Source: Phyto melanocephala (Eukaryota; Arthropoda; Insecta; Diptera; Rhinophoridae). Taken from it: DNA of 64,000 nt. The stretch spans positions 54,920,997-54,984,996 of the forward strand of contig OW799237.1 in NCBI GenBank assembly GCA_941918925.1, written 5' to 3'. Positions 23,861 to 35,900 of this stretch are shown here, in pieces (within the stretch, counting starts at the first letter, position 1; each line of letters opens with the position of its first letter). The translations under genes and the position numbers were made by a program. A model generated the notes under the pieces. That model was not told the DNA's origin, did not search any database, and saw only the letters and a list, made by a program, of their open reading frames with translations.

Positions 23861-24460
23861 TTAAGTTAGAAATTTTAAATATGTTTTGTTTGCAGGCGAC
23901 AAAGAGTCTAGAATAACACGAATTTTTTTTAAATTACAAGCACATTTTTTTTCAAATTGTGCCCGGATAAAATAGTGCTGTAGAACCGACCACTGCTCCA
24001 GAATTCTTGTTGCAACAGATTTAAATGATAGCCACCTAGTATCACTTAGCCTTAGTATTTTATGTTCAAGTACATCAAAAATACCTTGCAGCTCCTTCAA
24101 ATCGTGTTGTCTTTTTGCACTCTTAAAATACTTAAAAACCTTTCTAAGTAACTGTTCAACGTCATTTGGAATGCAAGATAATGATGCATTGTTCACTAGA
24201 TTTATAGAATGGCACACACAGCCGATATGAAATTAATGCGGAATCTTTTTCTTTAATATTGTTGCTACACCATTTATTTTCCCCACCATTGTAGATGCGT
24301 TGTCTGTAGCAAGACCTATTAAATTTTTTAGTGGAATTTGATTTTCTTTTAGTGATGACAATATGGAGTTACAAATTCCTTCTCCAGAACAATCGCTTTG
24401 CTGCACTAACCGAACATCAACAGTGTTTCCTTTGCAACAGCTCGCCTACAAAGTTAATGT
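23861..24460 (-). pseudogene. hAT transposase core fragment
   Basis: Minus-strand reading gives GLATDNASTMVGKINGV (second catalytic Asp region), CVCHSINLVNNASLS (the hAT CxxH motif) and LRLSDTRWLSFKSVATRILE (the conserved RW block). One in-frame stop lies between the first two. The family resembles arthropod and vertebrate hAT proteins with a KKK-x-NGV signature; it differs from the hAT at 40395-41340. Confidence 0.85.
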
Positions 24461-25699
24461 TAGTAAAAGATAAATTTGACTGCAGTGAGCAGTGAAGTGA
24501 CTTTTTAATATTTTTCATTATTACAACCTCCTTGTTACAAAGTTTTTTTTTTATTTTATATAACGGTATTTTATAATAATGCCATTGAATTTGTGTTAAC
24601 TTAAAATGCAATTAAACCATAAAACAAACTAGTTCATACCTATATATGTATCTCTGTCATGGGTATAAGATAAAATTATATTTTATGTATTCGACCGGTT
24701 AACCAGTTTTTTCTTTAATTCTGAATTTCAAACTATTTGAAAACCGGTTTCTTAAAAATGTCGAATAATCGAACTCCCTATTAAACACGCATGACAAGCA
24801 AAAGATTTCATATGTAATTGCTTACATATATATTAAAACAGTGTAATGAATATGTATTAAAGTTAGGTGTTTTAACAAAACAAAAGTATCTTTCCATTTC
24901 GTAAAAAGTATCTAAAAAGTGGCACGATTTATAAAAAGTATCACATTTGGGGGCATTTTGACAAAGTGGCACAATAGTATCCAAGCATTTGAAAAAGTGG
25001 CAAAATGCTACTTTAGTGGCCCTAACGGTAACGCTGCTTGTCAGTCAGACGTTTATGCATGTATGTATGGATGTGTTAATGTTCTTCAAACAAAGATATG
25101 AGAAAATATAAATTTACATTTATAAAAGAGGTCAAATAAATGTGAGCAAACATTATATTGAAAACAAATACGCTCGACTGTGTTACAGTAGCAAAAGTAT
25201 ATTGTTGTTGTACGAATGAGATTGCATCAATTGTGATCGAATTTTATTTGCCCTTCTTAGTGAAAATTTTAGTGTACGTGTACATTTTAATTGATTTGAG
25301 ATAATTTTTATACAATGAAATTTATTATACTTAGGTGAAAATGTTTTTTTCAAGCATTGAAATTTCACTTGAGGTATTTTAAATAAATAAAACTTTATAT
25401 AAAAAATGCGAATAAAACTAGAGTTGAGAATTATGAATTATTTTTTTAGAACAAACAGAATGTTGAAAAGTTTATTCATTTCAAAATAAATTAAATAATA
25501 ATATTGGAAAATGAATAAGTTGTTTTTTTTTTATAAAACAATTAAAATAAAAACAAACTCTGTATGTATTTTTGTTAAGAATAAATAATTTTTGATATAT
25601 TTTTCCCACTTCATTAATTTCTGCCATCAAAAAGTGTTCAATAAAAATGTAAACCACCCTTGTAAAATTAACAAAGTTATTATACTTTAATAAATTACA

Positions 25700-26137
25700 T
25701 CATTCGTTTGCTAATTTTTTTATTTTTTTTTCCTTGGAACTTCCTTTTTCTATAGACCAAGAGCAATGCTTTCGGAGGAGTACTAATAGTAGAAAGTCCA
25801 AAACTTCTATTCTGTGTTGAGAACAAGCGACGGCAAACCACTGCGGAGTCAAGCGTTTACAGGACTCAATAATAAAAGATTTTATACCAATTTTTTGGGG
25901 CTCAGACTTAAAAATTTTATCAAATATTAAAATATGTCTTTTACTAGCATCCACTAGTTTATCTGATGAAGCAGCTAAGCTTCCAAAATCTGTAAGCGAC
26001 TGATAATTTTTAAAGTGTATAAACAGCTCGCTTGGTGCTGTTAGAACTTCATCCGTCTTTCTCAATTCGTCACAACATTTTTGGCATTGTAATTTTGGAA
26101 TGACTTTAAATGCTACATATCCAACAAAGTATCTCAT
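25700..26137 (-). pseudogene. P-like transposase, C-terminal segment
   Basis: Reads MRYFVGYVAFKVIPKLQCQK with CQKCC, then LTDFGSLAASSDKLVDASKR and a lysine-rich tail. It resembles the C-terminal part of P transposases (YVAGYVA, paired cysteines). Stops at about 26340 separate it from the core. Confidence 0.75.
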
Positions 26138-26462
26138 AGAAACTAATTCGAAATTTATAACTGCAGAATTTTCAAAAACATCTTCCAGAAAATAATCTGC
26201 ATATATGTGGCTCTCGAAATCAACATTGTCAATTTCATAGCAACTTGTTTCTTTATGTTCAATACATAAATCTGCTTGAAAGCCAGCATCAACATTCGCT
26301 ATTTCGTCTTGTACAAGTTCGGAGTTGCTAGAAGAGCTTGACTGAACTATTTAAGTCACGATTATTTTTGTCAAAATGTTATTCAATTCGGCTACAGACG
26401 GGTTGTTATTGTTGCCCCCTTTCTGCCGCAATACAGAAAACGTGTTTTCTAATTTGTCCTGA

Positions 26463-27630
26463 TTAAGGGATTTCTTTTAAAATATCATCGGTTAACATAA
26501 GAACAGATTTAAGAGTGAGCTTTATTCCATTTAAAAAGAAAACACGCTTCTTTTTATCCAAAAACTCCACATTTTCTAACATTTTCACTGTTAAGCTGAA
26601 TTGCAGATCTTTAGCAGTTATCACCATAAAGGGAGCCACTATTAAGACAATCAAAAATCTTGTAAATTTTGTCCACAATCTGAGCTGTTGATAAGGCCAA
26701 TTTTGTGGAATTTATCTTAAATTTTGTGCTTTCGGAAATAGTTTTGATAGCAGCCGCAACAGTTCTGCTGAAAATTTGTGTTGCAAATTTTACACGCATT
26801 TTTTTAAAACAGTTAGGGTAAATGTGTTGCCGTGTCAATTTTGGGCACATTTTTGTTTTTGCACTTGCTTTCATTTCATACAATTCCTTAATTACTTGAA
26901 AACTTACGGTTCCATCCGGTGATTTTATATCACACTTTAACCAGCCATTCCGCAAAGACTTAATTAAATGGGGGAAATCGTACATGCAAAAAACTTTCTG
27001 GTCATTAGTTTCAAAAAACGGCTTTTCCACAGATACTTTAAGGTTGGAGAAACATTTTCGGTTGGTCGAGCCTTGATCACATACAAGGGCACGAACGTTT
27101 ATACCCATGCTTTTTAAAATATTATAATTTTCTTTAACTATTTCACTTAAAGTATCCGCAGATAAGCCGTTGTAGGAAATAAAGTAATTAAGAATGATTG
27201 AAAAATTAGAAAACATAGATTTAATCATAAAAACACATACATGAGTGGCAATTCTATTAGTCCTTTCAAATCCAGTTGTTTCAAATCCATCAACTAAATC
27301 TAGACTTCTATTATACCTCAACTCTTTTCTTATGCTCATTTCATCCATAACTAAAACCATATGCTTAGCACATCTGTCATCCAACTGGGAGCATTTTTCC
27401 CCCACGAATTCGAAAGCATTATTTTTTAAGCCGGGCTGAAGAAATTTAATCGGCACCCACCGATTCAAGGTGGAAATGTGAGGAAGACTCAAATTTAATT
27501 TGTCCCTTAGAAATAAGTATGTGGATTGAGATTTGTAAAATATGTTCTAAGCTAAATATTTTACATTTTCAGAATATTCCTTTGGCCGAGAGCTCAACAA
27601 AAGCTTACAAAAAATTTTGCTTTCTGCGCT
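26463..27630 (-). pseudogene. P-like transposase, RNase H-like core
   Basis: The minus-strand frame reads NIFYKSQSTYLFLRDKLNLS and HISTLNRWVP, then VLVMDEMSIRKEL (first catalytic Asp region), ALVCDQGSTNRKCF (second Asp) and MYDFPHLIKSLRNGW. These are P-superfamily landmarks. A stop precedes the NIFYKS segment and a frameshift near 26640 separates it from KMLENVEFLDKKKR. The protein is therefore not intact. Confidence 0.9.
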
Positions 27631-27762
27631 TATATTTTGTAAACAATCAATCGATTCAATAAGAGACTTTTTTATATTTTTACGATTTAACTTTTTAGTA
27701 TTTTGTGTGGGTCGCTTTGATTTTAAAATTTTTTGTTTTTTTTTTATTTTTTGAGGAGATTA

Positions 27763-28176
27763 CTATATTTTTTTCCGGTAGTGATCTGCAAGTAGAGTTT
27801 GATTTTCGCAATTTGAGCAGAAAAGGGCTTCGATATTTTCACAATCTAAATTTTTTGGGGAGGACCTGAGCTCTGCGTTAAAATCTTCCAATTCTTCCTC
27901 CATTTCATCAATATCTACAGTTGGAATGGCGTCAGATTTTAATTTTTTTCCCCCAACGTATGAACTTGAAAAATGATTTTCGCAAATATAAAGATTTTTA
28001 TTATAATTCTTCTCAGGAATTCGACATTTCTCTCGCCAAATTTGACCTAGTATCATATCCGGCGAAAGAAATTTAAACATTTTTAAGCCCTTAAAATGTC
28101 TTCTCGACTTTTGGCATTTTTTTACGAAGCATTTTATGCCCGATTGCGATTTTTTTTTTATTGTACTCGAATTCAT
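27763..28176 (-). pseudogene. P-like transposase, THAP DNA-binding domain exon
   Basis: ATG at 28176 opens a basic start followed by KCFVKKCQKS, IWREKC, NLYICENHF and AIPTVD. The C-x4-C ... C-x2-H spacing with the Trp and the trailing A-V/I-P motif define a THAP zinc finger, the site-specific DNA-binding domain of P transposases. A second cysteine pair (FCSNCENQ) follows. The exon itself is unbroken; later parts are not. Confidence 0.9.
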
Positions 28177-29469
28177 TTCTTCAGTAGAGTTTTTATTTAT
28201 TGCGTTATTTTTATTTATTTTTTATTTACCTTTCTTATAATTTCTAGACACACAGTACGTAATGCTTCATTGCAGCTTTCAAACTGAAATGTGTTGTGAA
28301 ATGCTTCAAAATAAAATAAAAAGCTGCAGAGCCTTTAAAAAATCACTAAAAAAATTTCGGGCGAAGTGTCCTTGACGATTTGTGCCTCTTAAAATACAAC
28401 AACAATACAAAAATTTTACCTGACTTCGGTTTAGCTAGGTTTTTGCACATTTATTGCATGTGGGTTTTTTTAAGAAACGGCCAAATAATTCCAGTGCAGG
28501 GAACAGGTACATAAGTATTTTTTATTGAGTTTTGCCTTTCTTACATAAAATTGAAATTTCTTTTATCACAAAATACATACATAACTATTTGTTTCCTGAC
28601 GAGCCAACATATTATTGGCGAAACAGTGACAGCAATTTTAATAAAAATTTTAATTTTAGAGATTGAAGTAGCTAAAATAAATTATAAATTACACTTCAAA
28701 AAAAAAAAAATATATCACACTAGAGCTACATGTATAAACATTGAGTGTACTTGACAATAGGCGAAAATTTTTTCGAAAACTTCAATTTGTAAAAGTATCT
28801 GTAATACATTAGAAAACATCGCCTTTTTATTTATTTATTTAAAATACCTCAAGTGAAATTCAAATGCTTGAAAAAACATTTTCACCTATAATAAATTTCA
28901 TTGTATTAAAATTATCTCAAATCAATTAAAATGTACATGTACACTAAAATTTTCACTAAGAAGGGCAAATAAAATTCGATCACAATTGATGCAATCTCAT
29001 TCGTACAACAACAATATATATATGATTTTGCTACTGTAACACAGTCCAGCGTATTTGTTTTCAAAACAATGTTTGCTCACATTTATTTGAATTTATTTGA
29101 CTTCTTTTATAAATGTAAATTTATATTTTCTCATATTATTGTTTGAAGAACATTAACACATCCATACATACATACATACATAAATGCATAAACAACATAC
29201 ATACACGCGTACGTAGTTAAACGTCTGACTGACTGTCTGACTGACAAGAATTTGTACAAGAAATGAAAATATCAAATCATAAACAAACATACATACATGC
29301 AAGCTGAAGTATTTACAAACACACGAAATTGCGTATGAGAGCGAAACATTGTTATGCTCTTTACTTTGCTTCTTTCCCTTTTGCCTTACCGACCGCGTCC
29401 TAAATTTTTTTAAAAAATATATCAATTTGGGCCTTCATGCGCATTCTATATGATTTATATTCTTTGGTA

Positions 29470-29773
29470 TTACGTAAGTTAACAAACAAAAATTTTTTTA
29501 ATCGATAATTTTTTTGAGCAGATACACTTGTGGCATAGTTGACATTTGTGAACCTTTATCATCTGTTATTTCTTTATTTGTTTATAAATTATATTTAACT
29601 TAATTAGAAAAAAATATTCGTTATCAGATAGGTCCGGCACTTTAAATTTCGTCCTGACGATTTACTTTTGAACATTTTTTTTGTATTTTATTTTCATACA
29701 TTGAAAATACACATTATAGTTATACGAACTAGCTCTTAAGTAGGCCCGCGAAGAGTCTCTTAAAGGCTATATG
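29470..29773 (-). promoter_or_regulatory. Pde8: Pde8 3' flank with candidate poly(A) signals
   Basis: AATAAA occurs on the minus strand at about 29692-29687, roughly 85 nt after the stop, and again near 29570. The P-like transposon begins at 29469, so it abuts or lies just past the 3' UTR. Which signal is used cannot be read from sequence. Confidence 0.4.
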
Positions 29774-29919
29774 CTATTTGAGAGCTGACTTCTTACTCAT
29801 AAGAGACATTTGTTTAGCTTTAACTTCGGCTAGTGTGTGAATCCCTTGCTCCTCGAATTTCTTCCATTGGGAATAGTTGCCCTGCATGTATGTTATTAAT
29901 TCGGGCATATCGATAAAAC
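29774..29919 (-). CDS. Pde8: Pde8 terminal coding exon
   Basis: Acceptor ATTTTAAG followed by [30 protein letters not shown] and a basic tail ending at TAG (29776-29774). It matches the fly PDE8 carboxyl end. The 72-bp intron before it is in phase. Confidence 0.92.
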
Positions 29920-32900
29920 CTTAAAATATTAACATACACAAAAATATTTGCTATTAAAATTTTCGACAATAATATTAAATGTGATACTTACTGTCCCAAG
30001 CATGCATCATATCCTGTATAATGTATTCAATAAAACCAATTTGACTTTTTGGTATACTACAAGTGGCACGATCAAACATTGGCATGACAATTGGTAAATT
30101 CTTTGATTTTTCTTCGTCCGTCTGAGTAAAGTATTCCTCGGCAATTCGGCGTGCCCACTCGATGCAACAAACCATTGGTCTGGCAGGATTACTTACATCG
30201 GCTACCTTGATAAGCATACGACGCATAAGTATTGAACTTTCCTCTTCAGATTGCACGATCTAGAAAAAAGATATGAAAAAAATGAATTGATGAAACAAGT
30301 ATGTAAAGTTAACTTTATAAACATTTATTTTTAATTTTCAATTCTTGGAATGCAAACTTTTTAACATTTATAAAATTATTCCCACACGATCTAATTCAAT
30401 TATGATGTTACACTTTTGTGAATAAATATTTCGCGGAACTCAGGAAATCAATGCACACGCTGAAGTGTTGTCAAAATGTTTCCCACACAAACATTATGCA
30501 GACATATTGTCAGCATAGTTTTTTTAATTGATAAGAAGAACTAAATAATAATTAAGATTGCATCAACGTATCTTATTTGTTATTATACCCTTCACCTGTG
30601 GTACACAAGGGTATATATAGCTTTGTCATTCCGTTTGTAATTTCTACAATTTTCATTTCCGATCCCATTAAGAGTATATTTTCTGAAAGCTTATGGATAG
30701 AGGAGTCGATTAATTCCTGACCGTGTGTTTGTTGAAATCAACTTTTAGAAGCAACTATTTGTTCCTCAGATCTGTGTATGGTATCAATCTTTTGGAAATA
30801 TCCGGGAATGAATCGCTATTGAAATTCAGCGCAATCGCCCCATAACTTTCTGAGATATGAGCAAAAAACCACGACCACCTCGTTTTTTTCACAATTACAA
30901 CAACAACATACTACATATATACTGGTTAAAGTAAACCTGGCATCAAATCCCAACTGAGCCCAAAAAATTCTTTTTTTTTATACCCTTCACACAAGGGTAT
31001 ATATAGGTTTGTCATTCCGTGTGAAATTTCTACAATTTTCATTTCCGACCCCATAAAGTATATATTTTCTGAAAGCTTATGAATAGAGGAGTCGATTAAG
31101 CCCTGACCGTCTGTCCGTCTGTCCGTCTGACCGTCTGTCCGTGTGTATGTTGAAATCAACTTTTTGAAGCCCCCCGACATAGGTTGGACCCGGGTAAGGT
31201 ATTAAAATATCAGAAATATTCGGGAGTAGATCGGTATTGAAAATCAGAAACATCGGTACATAAACAACTGAGATATGAGCAAAAACCCACGACCACCTCG
31301 ATTTTCTTTTCATAAAAACAACATTACAACAACAACATACATACATACAAACGTGTATACTGGTTAGAGAAAACGTGGCATCGAATCCCAGCTGAGGCAA
31401 AAAAATTTTTTTTTAAATTTTTTTAAAATTTTTTTTTTAAAATTTTTTTTTTATTTTTTTTTTTATTTTTTATTTAATATATTATATATATTTTTATTAT
31501 TATTTTTTTTTTATTTTTTTTTTTTTAATTTTTTTTTAATTTTTTTTTTTGTTTTATATATATTATATATGTACTTATATAATAATTTTTTTTTTTTAAT
31601 TTTTTTTTTAAATTTTTTTTTTTTAAATTTTTTTTTTATTTTTTATTTTTTTTTTTTTTTTTTAACATACATACGTGAATTTACTGTTATTGCATGACTA
31701 CACGTTGTGAAGGGTATATAAGATTCGGCACGGCCGAATATAGCGCTTTTACTTGTTTATTTTATATATTGTTTATATTTTTATTTTTTTATTGTTGTTT
31801 TTGTTTTTAATAATTTTTTTTGTATTTTTGGAAACATACCTACGTAAACTTAATTTATAATTTTGCAATGGGATGTTTTTATATATGTAGGTTTTTTATT
31901 TAATATGAGATGAATGGTGATACAAACAATTGTTATTGCATGACTACACGTTGTGAAGGGTATATAAGATTCGGCACGGCTGAATATAGCACCGTTACTT
32001 GTTTTTACTTTATCATTGTCAAAATTTTTGTAATAAAACATCAGTAAGAAGCAAAATACAGTTCAGTTATGAGAAAACCACAAAACGGATTAGTTTCAAT
32101 CTAAAATAAGTTAACTTATATACATATGCATGTTACTTAGAGGTTTTGTGATCATAATTTTTAAATTTTTATACAGAATAAGAAAATATTTTACGAAAAT
32201 AATAACTACGATATGTGTGAAGTACAACCAAATAATCTTACATCTTTATTGTAAACATATACAAATACATTGATTTATTATAATTTTTTTTTTTTTAATT
32301 AAAATAAAATGCAAAATATACAAAAAGTACAAGTGCTATACTCGGCCGTTCCGCATCTTATACACTCTCAACCTTTATGTACGTATAAACTAGTCAAGTC
32401 TTCATTCCTTATATTTATGAGGTTAAAAATCATAGTACGCAAAAAATTATGTTTGCGATGCAATTTCATTGTTTTCTCTCGTTTTTTGAATTATGCTCTG
32501 AATTAAAAAAGATAAAAGTTGCGAGACAAATTGTATTTAGGATTGTTATGTTTTTTCATTCTTTTCGCAAATAAAATAATTTTTTTTTTGTATTAATTCG
32601 TTTGCAATACAAATTTTCTTTTTAAAATTCGCCGTGTTTCATTCCTCTCACAAATGAAATATATTTTATTCTTAGCAAAATGGAATCAAAATCGAATAAT
32701 TCTTTTCAAAAATTTCGTCGTTTTATTTGTGTTGTTTGTGGTATGAAAAAAATCTTAACATTAAATAATGTACAGTAGCAGCCATAATAATTTAAACAAC
32801 ATACAATGCGTTCTTAACAAATTGGATTTTGCTTATATGTATATAAGTAGCTGTATCGTATATATGAGTAGGTGAGATGCAAAACTCGTTCGTTACAAAA

Positions 32901-35900
32901 TTAAAAAAAACTCTTTTCGCTTCAAACTTTAATTCATTATTCTTTTATATTTCCTCAATTTTCGATTTTTCAAATGTCAAATATTTAACTAAGAATGTCA
33001 TGTTATTTTAGGGTCAAAAACGATCCTCTAAATTGCTGCATTTCGCCAGCAGCACCTTGATTATGTGCGCTTCTAAAATTTTTTTTAAAATGTAACCAAC
33101 GAGTTTTGCATCTCACCTACTCATATATATATTATATATAAAAATCAATGTGTGTTTGTATGTTTGTTTGTGCTTTATAGACGGCTAAACGGCTGGACCG
33201 ATTTCCTTGAAATTTTCACAGAATCTTTCTGTATGTCTGGAAGGAACTATAGGCTATACTTTCGTTTGAAATTGTAAGTGGGCGGGATGCCACGCCCTAT
33301 TAAAGAATAAGTATTAAATATTATATATCACGAAAGTTAATGCAGGTAGAGTCTTTAAATTAAGTACGGTAAACTTTGACATCCACACGAACATTTGGGT
33401 AAAAAATGGGCGGACTTGGAATAGTAGGCGTGGCCACATGAATTAAATACTAAAATTCGTATATTTGGAAAACGATATCGATTAGAGTACTAAAATTCTA
33501 CAAGACAACTTTGACATCCAAGTAAACATTTCTGGAAAAAATGGGTACATTAACAATAGTGGGCGTGGCACCTGCCATATGAATTATACACTAAAATTTG
33601 TATATCTGGATAACGATATCGATTAGAGTACTTAAATTCTACAAGAGCAACTTTGACATCCAAATAAACATTTAAAAAAAAAAGGAGTACATTAGCAATA
33701 GTGGGCGTGGCACCTGCCATATGAATTAAATACTAAATTGCGTATATTTGGAAAACGATATCGATTTGAGTATTAAAATTTTGCAAGAGCAACTTTGACA
33801 CCCAAATAAACATTTCTGGAATAAAATGGGCAGTTCTCATAGCAATTGAATACTAAAATTCGTATATTCGGGAAGCGATAATAGTTAGAGCACCCAAATT
33901 TTTTCACGAAAAGCTTTGACATCTATATGACTATTTTGATAAGAAATGTATGCTTTAGTGATAGTAGGCGTGGCACCTTTCATATGAATTAAATACATAA
34001 AATCTATATATATATAAAAATCAATGTGTGTTTGTATGTTTATATGTTTGCTTGTGCTTTATAGACGGTTAAACGGCTGGACCGATTTCCTTGAGATTTT
34101 CACAGAATCTTCCTGTATATCCGGAAGGAACTATAAGCTATACTTTGCCTTGAAATTGTAAGTGGGCGGGATGCCACGCCCTATTAAAGAATAAGTATTA
34201 AATATTATATATTACGAAAGTTAATGCAGCTAGAGTCTTCAAATTAAGTACGGTAAACTTTGACATCCAGACAAACATTTGGGTAAAAAATGGGCGGACT
34301 TTCAATAGTAGGCGTGGCCACATGAATTAAATACTAAAATTCGTATATTTGGAAAACGATATCGATTAGAGTAGTAAAATTTTGCAAGAGCAACTTTGAC
34401 ACCCAAATGAACATTTAGGCAAGAAATGGGTGCATTATCAATAGTGGGCGTGGCACCTACCATTTGAATTAAATACTAAAATTTATATATTTGGAAAACG
34501 ATATCGATTAGAGTAGTAAAATTTTGCAAAAGCAACTTTGATATTCAAATAAACATTTATGGAAAATATGGGTGCATTAACAATAGTGGGCGTGGCACCT
34601 ACCATATGAATTAAATACTAAAATTCGTATATCTGGAAAACGATATCGATATAGAGTACTAAAATTTTGCAAAAGCAACTATGATATTCGAATAAACATT
34701 TATGGAAAAAATGGGTGCATTAACAATATTGGTCGTGGCACCTGCCATATGAATTAAATACTAAGATTTGGGGTGGCGAAGCACACCGGGTGTTAGCTAG
34801 TATATTATATTTTATATATGTATATGTATGTACATATATAATATTTTTATGCTCACAAATTTAATTATAATTGATTTAAAGATACGGACAAGAAAAACAA
34901 CTTTGTTGGTCTAATAAAATAATTAGGCATTTATATAAAAAGGTAAAGTCTTAAAAGTGTATGCGTATAAGCAAAATACATACCTAAATAAACATATATA
35001 CCTGAAAATGTAAACAGAAAATTCATTATATTCCCTATTTTTTTCACTCAGTAAAGTGAAATCCTTGTTTGTCTTAAATTGAAACTCGGTATAAAAGCTA
35101 CTTTATATATAAGCATATGTCAAGCGCCTATGGGTAAAAAGTTGTGTGTCACCAGGGCTGGGCAAAATACATGCCTTGATGTATTTCAAATACAAAATAC
35201 AAATACTTTTAATCTGTATTTCAAATACAAAATACAGGTACAAAATACAAATATTTTTTGAATTTCGATCTCATAAAAATTTACATATGTGCATACATAC
35301 TAAGGGTGTTCTTATTTTGAAATTTTTGAAATTTATCAACCGCCGGCCCGAATCTTGTTCCCTTCTGTTAAAAATGTAATCCTGTAAAATTTGGAGTCAA
35401 TCCGATAATTTTTAGTGGACCCGGAAACGATTTGAAAATTTTCATGGGGTCTATATGGGCAAAATATCCATTTTTAACGAAAGTAGTTACATTTTAATTT
35501 TGAACTTTATTTTATCCATCACAAAAGGAAATGAAACAATAACTGTTTTTGGTTTTCTTCTCTTAAAATTATAAAAAATAAATATCAAATGCATGATATT
35601 GACTGTTTAGTTCTCTAAAGTCGCAATAACAGTTACCTACTTAAAAAAACATAAATTTATTTTCGCACGCTTTACTTTTGGCGCAGAACATATTCCAAGA
35701 AATTGTGTACTCTTGAGCTACTAATAATAATTGCATATACTGCTGATAACGGGACATTTTCGAGAACATTTTCTCTTGTGTTTTTAATTTTCGCTTTATT
35801 TTTGACTTTGGAAGCAAACAGTTCATAGTTCTACTTAAAATCGTAATTTGTGATCGCAGTGGAGTGAGTTCTTATCAGTGAAATCGAAAAGAATTAATAA

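Larger units (their letters stand above)
22913..25036 (-). mobile_element. hAT element inserted in the P-like inverted repeat
   Basis: Ends CAGCGTTACCGTTGG and CTAACGGTAACGCTG are inverted repeats. CTTGTCAG is exactly duplicated at 22905-22912 and 25037-25044. The undisturbed sequence survives in the opposite P-like arm (29230-29255), which confirms the junction. The element is 2124 bp, with hAT transposase debris on the minus strand and a pogo-like relic inside. Confidence 0.93.
22681..29469 (-). mobile_element. P-element-like transposon with ~600-bp inverted repeats
   Basis: Outer ends TACCAAAGAATATAAATCAT (22681) and its complement (29469) start arms of about 580 bp (22681-22912 plus 25045-25392) and 640 bp (28830-29469). 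Between the arms the minus strand encodes a THAP domain and P-type transposase segments. Flanks ATACGTAT and TTACGTAA match at six of eight positions around a palindrome, compatible with an old 8-bp duplication. The left arm is split by a hAT insertion. Without that insert the element is about 4.66 kb. It lies in reverse just downstream of the Pde8 stop. Confidence 0.85.
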
